A stretch of 5,517 nt of DNA from Candidatus Zipacnadia bacterium (GTDB lineage Bacteria; Armatimonadota; Zipacnadia; Zipacnadales; Zipacnadaceae): the NCBI GenBank assembly GCA_029821415.1, contig JALGTJ010000078.1, positions 1 to 5,517 on the forward strand. Reading direction: 5' to 3'. This document shows positions 1 through 5,517 of this stretch, piece by piece. Every line of letters starts with the position of its first letter. Position 1 is the first letter of the stretch. Below the pieces are notes generated by a model. The model did not search any database, was not told where the DNA came from, and saw nothing but the letters and a program-made list of their open reading frames with translations. A program made the position numbers and the translations under genes.

Positions 1-249
1 CACGTCCCAGCCGGGGATCGCTGTGTGGACGACCGGCGTTGACCAGGTGCGCCCGTTATCCCGCGACCGGGTGAGGTAAAAGGCGCCGTCCAGCGTCATA
101 TGATGGTCGCTGCCCACTCGATAGCCCACCAGGACATCATCGTTCGGCAGTCTAACAGCCGTGGGAAATGCTCGGTGCCGTCGGCCGGGACTATCACAAA
201 CTACCACATCGTCCACAGCTCTGACATAGGGATTGTCGTTGAGACTCAT
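1..249 (-). CDS. Sialidase-like (BNR/Asp-box) protein, 5' part only
   Basis: Only the first 83 residues are in the window; the gene runs off the left edge. The visible part reads as the first blade of a six-bladed sialidase-type beta-propeller: a strand region with HRAFPTAVRLPNDDVLVGY (about residues 25-43), then an Asp-box, SRDNGRTW (residues 62-69), matching S-x-D-x-G-x-T-W. Proteins of this family include exo-alpha-sialidases and many propellers of unknown substrate, so sialic acid cleavage is not established. The N-terminus is polar and has no signal peptide, which suggests a cytoplasmic protein. The ATG at 247-249 is chosen because an AGGAGG at 258-263 lies 8 nt upstream. The start lies inside the non-homologous 3' tail of the preceding M24 gene, a 56-nt overlap. 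Fold confidence is good; function is uncertain because the catalytic residues further on are outside the window. Confidence 0.75.
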   Translation of the reverse strand, partial: MSLNDNPYVRAVDDVVVCDSPGRRHRAFPTAVRLPNDDVLVGYRVGSDHHMTLDGAFYLTRSRDNGRTWSTPVVHTAIPGWDV

Positions 250-1345
250 CTGGGCATCCTCCTAATGTCTCGCCGGGTGCGGCCTTACTATTCTCTTCCA
301 GCGGCTCGTCGTTGTAGAGGTTGATATCGGGCATCTCGTGAACGTTCAGACCTATACCGTGCCCCATAGACAGTGACCCAATCGCCCCTCCCCAACCTCT
401 TTCCTCCAGGACAGCTCGGCCCGCCCGGTATATCTCACTGCAGGGCACGCCCGGCCTGATGGCAGTAATCATCGCCTCGTTGGCAGCTTCCACTGCGTCA
501 AGAGCAGCCTGCTGCTCACCGCTGGGCTTCCCCAATACTCCCATTCGGCAGATATCCGCCGAATAACCCTGCAACATCCCGCCGCCATCCAGGTAGACCC
601 AGTCGCCTGTCTCCAATACACGTTCGTCGGTTGGGGCCATATTAGCCCTCCGCCACCCCTCAGTCCCAAACAAGACTCCGAGAAGCGACTGGCCATCAGC
701 GCCCTCGGCAAACATCCTGCTATGAACTTCGCAATAAAGCTCGCGTTCAGTTATCCCCTCGTGCAAATGCTCCAGGGCATCATTGATAGCTTTAGCGCTT
801 ATAGAGGTTATGCGCTGCAGCACCGCGATCTCCGCCTCCGATTTGATCCGCCTAACCGACCACCAAATTGGGGCGGCATCAATGATATCAGCCTTTGATA
901 GCAAAGCTCGGAGGCGGTCGAATTGCTCCACGGGCATCCCCAGACGCATCCCTGCGCCCAGCTCCAGTCCAAGCCGGCCTTCGTTTAGCCCCAGCTCCTG
1001 GATACGCTCGGCGACTATCCCGATATCTGCGGCGCGATCGTCAAACGGTGGCTCCTGGCCTGCGCTCCAGAAGATGACATTCTCAACCCAACTCTGTGGT
1101 GCATCCTGACAGTCGTGAGGAATAAACAGCGTGGCCTGCTCAGGCGCCTCGCGGGGAAACACCCCGGCAAACAACCGCGTGGCCGACAGTTGCAGCAGAT
1201 TCTGAAAGCCAAACAGATAGCGCAAATTGGCCGGATCGGTGATAACAAGGGCATCCAGAGCAGTCTGCTCCATGGCCTGCTGCACACGTTGGACGCGCAT
1301 CTGATACTCATTCAGTGGAAAGTCAGCGTACTTGATCTCTTTCAC
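194..1345 (-). CDS. M24 metallohydrolase (creatinase/Xaa-Pro aminopeptidase fold), C-terminally truncated
   Basis: Encodes 383 residues from a GTG start. The N-terminal part (about 1-160) is a creatinase-N-like domain and the rest is the pita-bread M24 catalytic domain. Visible metal-ligand motifs are YLDGGG (Asp253), YSADICR (Asp264) and GHGIGLNVHEMP (His329). Homology stops near residue 352, just after EPLEEN. The family normally continues with GMV-x-x-IEP and a final (N/I)ED-V-V-TEDG motif, which carry the last two Glu ligands; both are absent. The 32-residue tail instead is an unrelated Cys/Gly/Ser-rich stretch that overlaps the next gene by 56 nt. About 50 family residues are missing relative to the paralogue at 2149-3384, so the product may be inactive or the locus may carry a deletion. 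A GTG at 1363 also opens the frame, but the GTG at 1345 has an SD (1352-1357), lies 1 nt past the upstream stop, and aligns with the paralogue's N-terminus (FPLNEYQ against FPLSEYQ). The substrate is unknown; the family includes prolidases, creatinase, ectoine hydrolase and DMSP lyase DddP. Confidence 0.85.
   Translation of the reverse strand: MKEIKYADFPLNEYQMRVQRVQQAMEQTALDALVITDPANLRYLFGFQNLLQLSATRLFAGVFPREAPEQATLFIPHDCQDAPQSWVENVIFWSAGQEPPFDDRAADIGIVAERIQELGLNEGRLGLELGAGMRLGMPVEQFDRLRALLSKADIIDAAPIWWSVRRIKSEAEIAVLQRITSISAKAINDALEHLHEGITERELYCEVHSRMFAEGADGQSLLGVLFGTEGWRRANMAPTDERVLETGDWVYLDGGGMLQGYSADICRMGVLGKPSGEQQAALDAVEAANEAMITAIRPGVPCSEIYRAGRAVLEERGWGGAIGSLSMGHGIGLNVHEMPDINLYNDEPLEENSKAAPGETLGGCPDESQRQSLCQSCGRCGSL
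258..263 (-). promoter_or_regulatory. Ribosome binding site of the sialidase-like gene
   Basis: A perfect AGGAGG lies 8 nt before the ATG at 247-249. It sits within the out-of-family tail of the preceding M24 reading frame. In another frame a TAG (262-264) overlaps it, as expected if an upstream gene originally stopped here. This site supports the sialidase start and suggests that the M24 tail over this stretch is not ancestral coding sequence. Confidence 0.8.
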
Positions 1346-1346
1346 T

Positions 1347-2102
1347 TTATGTCCCTCGCTCACTGCTTTTTAGCAAGGTGATAGTCTCATCTGTAGTCGC
1401 CACGATCCCGAAGTGTCGGGCGATCCACGCCTCCGCTTGATTCTGCAGGACCGGAGCGAAACAAGCAGTTGCGTCGCTGGCCACAACAAACTCATAGCCC
1501 ATATTCTTGCCGACCGCCGCCGTCTCAAATACACAGCCATTGGTGTTGCAACCGGTCAGCACCACTGTCTTGATACCGGCGTTTTGCAAGCAAAAGGGCA
1601 GCATTGACGAGACAAAGGCCGAACCGGTTCGTTTGGGCAGAACCAGCTCGTGTTCGCGGGGGGCAATCTCGTCCCATATTCCCATCCCCTCATTCCACTT
1701 GCGGTAGAGTTGCTCTCCGTAGACATCCTCCCAGCGCTGGATACTCCGCTTCTGGTAATCGGGCATATCCGAGAGGTCGTCAGTTTCCGACCAGGTCACT
1801 ATGTACACCACCATCATACCCTTTTCCCGAAAAAACTCCAGGAGCCGGGCAATGTTGGGAATGACCAGCTCCTGTACCCGTCTATCAAAATAGTCGGTGC
1901 TGATTTTCAGAAGCTGGTTGTAGGCCCTGCCCATGCCCACCTGCGAGCTGGTCAGGCTCGGCTGCATATCCACGATCACCAGCGCGGTGCTGTCTGGGTC
2001 TATCTCCATACCTTCATTGTAGGTAAACGACCCGTAGATTTCCTCATAGATTTTGCGGAAATCAATGTTGCTGCCCGGCAGGCTTTCTGTGCTACCTTGC
2101 AT
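1347..2102 (-). CDS. Isochorismatase-family cysteine hydrolase
   Basis: A 251-residue protein of the isochorismatase-like superfamily, whose members cleave amide, ureido or vinyl-ether bonds through a Cys nucleophile (nicotinamidase, N-carbamoylsarcosine amidase, ureidoacrylate and biuret hydrolases). The Asp-Lys-Cys triad is visible: Asp45 in ALVIVDMQPSL, Lys157 in LVLPKRTGSAF, and Cys190 in VVLTGCNTNGCVFETA, followed by the characteristic GYEFVVASDATA. It is longer than a minimal family member (about 180-210 residues). The extra length is a roughly 35-residue polar leader before the first strand and a helical insert after VDMQ (about residues 52-80); similar extensions occur in N-carbamoylsarcosine amidase-type members. 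There is no signal peptide, so it is probably cytoplasmic. The ATG start follows an AAGGAGG at 2109-2115 by 6 nt. It lies 46 nt after one M24 gene and 1 nt before the next, which indicates co-transcription and probably a shared pathway. An amidase-type role is more likely than isochorismate hydrolysis because no siderophore or menaquinone genes are nearby. Confidence 0.9.
   Translation of the reverse strand: MQGSTESLPGSNIDFRKIYEEIYGSFTYNEGMEIDPDSTALVIVDMQPSLTSSQVGMGRAYNQLLKISTDYFDRRVQELVIPNIARLLEFFREKGMMVVYIVTWSETDDLSDMPDYQKRSIQRWEDVYGEQLYRKWNEGMGIWDEIAPREHELVLPKRTGSAFVSSMLPFCLQNAGIKTVVLTGCNTNGCVFETAAVGKNMGYEFVVASDATACFAPVLQNQAEAWIARHFGIVATTDETITLLKSSERGT
1352..1357 (-). promoter_or_regulatory. 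Ribosome binding site deciding the truncated M24 start
   Basis: GAGGGA lies 6 nt before the GTG at 1343-1345, inside the last codons of the isochorismatase-family gene. The alternative GTG six codons upstream (1361-1363) has no comparable purine run, so the shorter start is preferred. Confidence 0.65.
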
Positions 2103-2108
2103 CTGCTT

Positions 2109-2115
2109 CCTCCTT
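2109..2115 (-). promoter_or_regulatory. Ribosome binding site of the isochorismatase-family gene
   Basis: A strong AAGGAGG is placed 6 nt before the ATG at 2100-2102, within the 46-nt gap after the full-length M24 gene. It fixes the start and so supports the long N-terminal leader of this protein as real. Confidence 0.75.
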
Positions 2116-2148
2116 GTCAGATGCAGCTACACCCCAATGACGTCCTCT

Positions 2149-3384
2149 CTACTCAACCACCACTAACTCGGTAGAAAGCGGCGTCAACCACTCGTAGCCA
2201 TCCTCTGTCACCATTACGTTATCCTCATTCTTCAGCGAGATAGTAGTTTCACGGAAAGGGAACTTGTCAAAGACGTTCCCCTCAATAGCCATCACCATGC
2301 CCGGTTCCAGCACGTCCTGGCAGGTGGAGTTGAGCAGGGGTAGCTCGTGGATAGTCAGACCGATACCATGGCCCAGGAAGTCCCAGTCGGCTTGCTGCTG
2401 ACTGCGGAGCGATTCCTCAAACCCGAGCTCGCAGACCGTCTCAGCCCAAAACTGGTAAAGCTGCGCCCCAGTAATGCCCGGTTGGACATATCTAAGCGCC
2501 GCCATATTAGCGTCGCGCGAGGCATAATAATAGCGCTCTTGGTCCCGGGTGGGCTTTCCTATCACCGCGCAGCGTATCATATCTGCCCCATAGCCCTGAT
2601 AGACAAACCCGCCATCAATATAGACGGTGTCGCCCTTCTGGAAACGATAGCCGCTCGGAATCCCATCATAGGCCGCCGGCCCGCGCCCGCTGGAATGGAC
2701 AAAGATTACCCAAGGATGGTTAACACACACATCCGGAGACTGGCGGGCCATCTCCAGGGCAATAATGTGCCCCAGCTCCTTCTCGCTCATACCCTGTTCA
2801 ATAGCGTCCAGTCCGGCAGCAAACGCCTGGCAGCTAATGTCACAGGCCGTCTTGAACTTTTGGATCTCGCGCGGTGATTTGATCTTGCGGATCTGCTTCA
2901 TCACCTCGGTGCTGTCAACCCATTCCACTGCCGGCAATGCCGCCCGGAGCTCCTCAAAAAAGGGCAAAGACATTCCGGGACGGTCATGGGGTCCAATCTC
3001 CAGTCCCACTCGTCCCTTTGTCAGATTAAGATCGGCAAAGCCATCCGCCACCGTGGCCACCGATCCCCTGGTTGTCCCGCCACTGAACTGACTCCACACG
3101 CGAATGTCGCTGATACAACTGGTCTGAGCGGTCTGCTCCAGACTATCGGGCACAAACAGCGTCGGCTCATCAGCAGGGTCAGCAGTTATCAGCGCCAGTT
3201 GCACATCATCGTGCATCGTAGCTATCCAGTAACCATCCAGCAGACCAGTACAGTAGACAACATTGGGTTCGGTGGACAGCAGTACAGCATCCATCCCAGC
3301 CTTGACCATCTCACTGCGCAGGCGGCCGAGTCGCTGCTGATACTCGGACAGGGGAAAATAGTCGTTGTTTTCTGGCTCTTTCAT
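2149..3384 (-). CDS. M24 metallohydrolase (creatinase/Xaa-Pro aminopeptidase fold), full length
   Basis: A 411-residue protein with a creatinase-N-like domain (about 1-165) and an M24 catalytic domain (about 170-405). All five expected dinuclear-metal ligands are visible: Asp257 (YIDGG), Asp268 (GADMIR), His339 (GHGIGLTIHELP), Glu368 (EPGMVMAIEG) and Glu387 (NEDNVMVTEDG). A metal-dependent hydrolase is therefore expected, unlike creatinase, which does not need metal. The usual His of the N-x-x-x-x-H-type substrate motif before the first Asp is not recognisable; the region reads SSGRGPAAYDGIPSG. That argues against a standard Xaa-Pro aminopeptidase or prolidase. The frame is open upstream to 3540, deep into the preceding gene, but the ATG at 3384 is chosen because GAGGGAG (3391-3397) lies 6 nt upstream and family homology begins there. 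It is 31 nt after the aldolase gene. It is a paralogue of the truncated M24 at 194-1345. The substrate is unknown; a peptide or a small C-N compound is possible. Confidence 0.9.
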   Translation of the reverse strand: MKEPENNDYFPLSEYQQRLGRLRSEMVKAGMDAVLLSTEPNVVYCTGLLDGYWIATMHDDVQLALITADPADEPTLFVPDSLEQTAQTSCISDIRVWSQFSGGTTRGSVATVADGFADLNLTKGRVGLEIGPHDRPGMSLPFFEELRAALPAVEWVDSTEVMKQIRKIKSPREIQKFKTACDISCQAFAAGLDAIEQGMSEKELGHIIALEMARQSPDVCVNHPWVIFVHSSGRGPAAYDGIPSGYRFQKGDTVYIDGGFVYQGYGADMIRCAVIGKPTRDQERYYYASRDANMAALRYVQPGITGAQLYQFWAETVCELGFEESLRSQQQADWDFLGHGIGLTIHELPLLNSTCQDVLEPGMVMAIEGNVFDKFPFRETTISLKNEDNVMVTEDGYEWLTPLSTELVVVE

Positions 3385-3390
3385 AAGTTT

Positions 3391-3397
3391 CTCCCTC
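3391..3397 (-). promoter_or_regulatory. Ribosome binding site deciding the full-length M24 start
   Basis: GAGGGAG lies 6 nt before the ATG at 3382-3384 in the 31-nt gap after the aldolase gene. It favours this start over the longest open frame, which would overlap the aldolase gene by 125 nt and add 52 basic, non-homologous residues. Confidence 0.75.
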
Positions 3398-3415
3398 TTC
3401 GGCGGGACGGTGCAT

Positions 3416-4324
3416 TCATCTCCCGCCAGCTTCAACAGCCTCTTCAATTGCCGCGACCTTGGGACGGACCGCTTCCAGGAATTCGCGGGCAGTAGCCTCA
3501 TCAAATGTTTGGCGCGGCTCGCGGAAGCAGTAAGGCGCAAGGCCCTGCTCTCTCATCAAGGTTTCAAACGACGGCCGTAGCCCGTAGGTGAATAATACGT
3601 CGGCATAGGCGATAAAACGGGTCTCCAGCTCCATGGCGCGGGCTACATCACCGCTATTTACCGCCTCATAAATACCCAAAAAGAGCTTGGGGAAAAGGTT
3701 ATAGTTCATCCCGATGCCGCCGTTAGCTCCATATAACAACCCCGGACAGAGCAACTCATCGTTACCATTGAACACAACAATCTCGGGACGGGCCATCAGT
3801 ATACGCTTCATAAAGAATAGGTTCCAATCGCTAAACTTAAAGCCGGCGACCCCTTCAATTTCCAGCAGCCGTAACATCTCATCAACCGTCAGCGCCGATC
3901 CGGTCAGATGAGGAATGTAGTAAACCAATAGCGGCACCTGAGCAGCGCTCGCCACGTCCTGGTAGTAGTTCACTAATTGCTGAATGTCACAGTTGGCTGG
4001 AGGCATGGCCGAGAGTGCATTCGCACCGGCCTGCGCCGCATGCCTGGCCAAGTCCACCGAATCCCGCGTGCTTAACGTGCCGACATGGCTGATGACAATC
4101 CGGTCATACTTAGCCGCCAGGCCAACGGCGATCTCGGTAGCTCGTTTACGGTCGGCCAGCGGCATACGATAACCATCTCCGGTAGCGCCGCACACATACA
4201 GCCCGTGGACGCCCTGTTCGTACAGACTTTCTGCCAAGGCTGCAAACTCGTCCTGGAGAAACACACCATTTTCATCACACGGACTGACTATCGCTGGTAC
4301 AATTCCCTTCAATAATTCCGTCAC
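3416..4324 (-). CDS. DHDPS/N-acetylneuraminate lyase family class I aldolase
   Basis: A 302-residue TIM-barrel protein, the normal length for this family, whose members form a Schiff base between a Lys and a 2-keto acid. Visible motifs are GATGDGY (46-52, the GxTGE-like carboxylate loop), VYYIP with the catalytic Tyr135, and GVAGFKFSD with the Schiff-base Lys163. The 28-residue Tyr-Lys spacing matches E. coli NanA (137 and 165). GNDELLCPGLLYGANGGIGMNYN (187-209) resembles the neuraminate lyase branch more than DapA. However, the positions matching NanA Ser47 and Ser208, which contact sialic acid, read Ala47 and Met206, so a different 2-keto acid is plausible. Alternatives are a 2-keto-3-deoxy sugar-acid aldolase or dehydratase. 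The start is GTG, with AAGGA (4329-4333) 4 nt and GGAGG (4335-4339) 10 nt upstream. A semialdehyde dehydrogenase lies just upstream, a common partner of such lyases and dehydratases. Probably cytoplasmic. Confidence 0.9.
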   Translation of the reverse strand: MTELLKGIVPAIVSPCDENGVFLQDEFAALAESLYEQGVHGLYVCGATGDGYRMPLADRKRATEIAVGLAAKYDRIVISHVGTLSTRDSVDLARHAAQAGANALSAMPPANCDIQQLVNYYQDVASAAQVPLLVYYIPHLTGSALTVDEMLRLLEIEGVAGFKFSDWNLFFMKRILMARPEIVVFNGNDELLCPGLLYGANGGIGMNYNLFPKLFLGIYEAVNSGDVARAMELETRFIAYADVLFTYGLRPSFETLMREQGLAPYCFREPRQTFDEATAREFLEAVRPKVAAIEEAVEAGGR

Positions 4325-4412
4325 AGCTTCCTTGCCTCCATATCAGATTATTGAGTTGCTCAGTACATTACATTGCCTATCTGCTTCTGTCCGCAGCCTA
4401 ACATTCTCCCGC
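4325..4412 (-). other. Longest intergenic gap, between the dehydrogenase and aldolase genes
   Basis: This 88-nt stretch is more AT-rich than its flanks and is the only gap here long enough for an internal promoter. It holds the aldolase SD near its 3' end. I see no convincing -35/-10 pair and no GC-rich hairpin followed by a T run. Read-through from the dehydrogenase gene is therefore the simplest view, though a weak promoter cannot be excluded. Confidence 0.4.
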
Positions 4413-5517
4413 TCAGTGCAAACTGTTCAGCCCGACCGAAATATACTTCGTTTCCAGGTACGGTTCCAGCCCCTCCTGACCTCCTTCGCGGCCATAGCCA
4501 CTCTCTTTGATGCCGCCGAAGGGCGCTTCGGCAGTAGCTGGCACCATATCGTTGAGGCCCACGATACCAAACTCCAACTGCTCTACCACCTGCAGGGCGG
4601 TGCTCAGGTCCTCTGTGAAAACATACGAAGCCAGGCCGTATTCAGTATCATTGGCCAGTCCAATGGCCTCGGCGGTCGTGCCAAAGCTCATAATTGGCAT
4701 AATCGGGCCAAAAACCTCCTCGCAGGTCAGCCTCATAGCCCCTGTGACATTAGTGAGTACAGTCGGCTCAAAGAAGAAACCCCGCTGAAACCCTGGCGCT
4801 CGCTTACCTCCCACCACAATCTCAGCGCCTTTGGCAACTGCATCTGCTACGAACTGCTCCACCTTTTCCAATGACTGCTGGTCAGCCAGCGGCCCGCAAT
4901 CCACACCATCATCCAGGCCGTTACCCAGTTTCAGCGAACTGGTATAGCGCGCGGCGGCGTCTACATACTCATCAAAGATACTCTCATGGACGTAAAACCG
5001 CGTAGCGGCAATACAGACCTGGCCCATATTGCGAAACTTCCCCCGCACCGTGGCCGCGGCCACTCGCTCCACGTCTACATCGGGGAAAATTAGCACTGGT
5101 GCACTGCCCCCCAGCTCCAGGGAGAGCTTCTTAATGTGCTCCGCACTTTGAGCAATCAACTGCCGTCCGACGGCGGTTGAGCCAGTGAAACTGACCTTGC
5201 GACATATTGGATTGTTCATAAACTCATCGGCACACTCGGCGGCTGGCCCCAGAATTTGATTTACCACGCCGGGTGGGCAGCCCGCGTCGTGCAGGCAGCC
5301 AATCATTTCCATAGCACCCAGGGGCGTCCGACTTGACGGACGCGAGACAATCGTGCAACCGGCGGCCAGGGCGGCAGCAATCTTGCGTGCCGGCAGCAGC
5401 ACCGGGAAGTTCCAGGGCGAGATAGCCGCACAGACTCCGACGGGCTGCTTCATCACCCAGCGGCGCACGCCCGGTTTGCTGGGAGGAACTATCCGACCAT
5501 AGGCGCGTTTGCCCTCC
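4413..5517 (-). CDS. Succinate-semialdehyde dehydrogenase-like aldehyde dehydrogenase, N-terminus outside window
   Basis: The last 367 residues of an NAD(P)-dependent aldehyde dehydrogenase. The frame is open to the right edge, starting EGKRAYGRIVPP, so about 110-130 N-terminal residues are missing. An internal GTG at 5468 is not the start. Catalytic features, numbered from the first visible residue, are Asn36 (SPWNFP), general base Glu134 (LELGG) and nucleophile Cys168 (GQVC), with the usual 34-residue Glu-Cys spacing. The sequence follows E. coli GabD closely from the remembered family pattern, including FRNMGQVC, EEVFGPI, APFGGIKESGYGREG and the C-terminal TKYISVGL. Two Arg that bind the carboxylate in SSADH (PARK Arg44 and FRN Arg162) are conserved, suggesting a carboxylated semialdehyde substrate. 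Oddities are Arg59 in place of the usual Lys of the KPS/KPA cofactor motif (IVSRPSSRTP), and Ala in place of the second Cys of the SSADH CxC redox pair. Substrate options include succinate-, 2-ketoglutarate- or aspartate-semialdehyde. Confidence 0.92.
   Translation of the reverse strand, partial: EGKRAYGRIVPPSKPGVRRWVMKQPVGVCAAISPWNFPVLLPARKIAAALAAGCTIVSRPSSRTPLGAMEMIGCLHDAGCPPGVVNQILGPAAECADEFMNNPICRKVSFTGSTAVGRQLIAQSAEHIKKLSLELGGSAPVLIFPDVDVERVAAATVRGKFRNMGQVCIAATRFYVHESIFDEYVDAAARYTSSLKLGNGLDDGVDCGPLADQQSLEKVEQFVADAVAKGAEIVVGGKRAPGFQRGFFFEPTVLTNVTGAMRLTCEEVFGPIMPIMSFGTTAEAIGLANDTEYGLASYVFTEDLSTALQVVEQLEFGIVGLNDMVPATAEAPFGGIKESGYGREGGQEGLEPYLETKYISVGLNSLH

Noticed and set aside
194..330. 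A simple frameshift as the cause of the truncated M24 C-terminus
   Set aside because: Neither other frame after the breakpoint contains the missing IEP or TEDG motifs, and one stops after about nine codons, so bases are missing rather than shifted.
1347..2102. Calling the cysteine hydrolase an isochorismatase in siderophore synthesis (entB)
   Set aside because: There is no carrier-protein domain and no siderophore genes nearby; the Cys-type triad indicates an amidase-like branch.
1650..2174. Plus-strand open frame of 174 codons opposite the isochorismatase-family gene
   Set aside because: It lies wholly antisense to a gene with an intact catalytic triad and strong SD, and its translation shows no family motif.
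2347..2877. Plus-strand open frame of 176 codons opposite the full-length M24 gene
   Set aside because: It is a shadow of a well-supported gene with all metal ligands and has no recognisable domain.
3385..3540. Longer start for the full-length M24 protein
   Set aside because: The extra 52 residues overlap the aldolase gene out of frame, are unlike the family, and the ATG at 3384 has its own SD.
4352..4362. Small inverted repeat TGAG-TTG-CTCA between the dehydrogenase and aldolase genes
   Set aside because: Four-base arms with no extension and no T run are too weak to call a terminator or operator.
4332..4874. Plus-strand open frame of 180 codons starting in the 88-nt gap
   Set aside because: It is almost entirely antisense to the aldehyde dehydrogenase, has no recognisable motif, and has no evident SD.
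194..5517. Assignment as an ectoine (doeA/eutD) or creatinine degradation operon
   Set aside because: An M24 enzyme plus a dehydrogenase or an isochorismatase-fold amidase is suggestive, but the partner genes such as the DoeB/EutE deacylase or creatininase are not in the window and substrate residues could not be verified.

Overview
The window is one stretch of bacterial DNA in which every supportable gene lies on the minus strand, so the genes are read from the right edge to the left. Base composition is moderate to slightly GC-rich by eye. Starts are ATG or GTG and most have a clear purine-rich Shine-Dalgarno (SD) sequence. There are no tRNA or rRNA genes, mobile elements, CRISPR arrays or convincing terminators. 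The organism cannot be named from this sequence. The mix of catabolic enzyme families and paralogues would suit a heterotrophic, probably uncultured, environmental bacterium, but that is inference.

In transcription order the layout is: (1) an aldehyde dehydrogenase resembling succinate-semialdehyde dehydrogenase, with its N-terminus beyond the right edge (4413-5517); (2) an 88-nt gap; (3) a class I aldolase of the dihydrodipicolinate synthase / N-acetylneuraminate lyase family (3416-4324); (4) a complete M24 (creatinase / Xaa-Pro aminopeptidase-fold) hydrolase (2149-3384); (5) an isochorismatase-fold cysteine hydrolase (1347-2102); (6) a second M24 protein, paralogous to the first but cut off before its last two metal-ligand motifs (194-1345); (7) the first 83 codons of a sialidase-like BNR/Asp-box protein running off the left edge (1-249). 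The gaps between genes 3-6 are 31, 46 and 1 nt, and the last two genes overlap, so genes 3-7 are very likely one operon. The dehydrogenase probably belongs to it too.

Together the genes look like a small-molecule catabolic cassette. Two M24 enzymes and an isochorismatase-fold enzyme could hydrolyse C-N bonds (amide, amidine or ureido). The lyase could act on a 2-keto acid, and the dehydrogenase could oxidise a carboxylated semialdehyde to an acid for central metabolism. The substrate is not evident. Creatine-, ectoine-, sialic-acid- and sugar-acid-type pathways each share some of these families, but none is complete here.

The most notable anomaly is the second M24 gene. Its sequence follows the family up to just after the GHG histidine motif and then ends in a non-homologous tail that overlaps the next gene by 56 nt. 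This looks like an internal deletion, or an assembly error, that removed the C-terminal metal-binding part.
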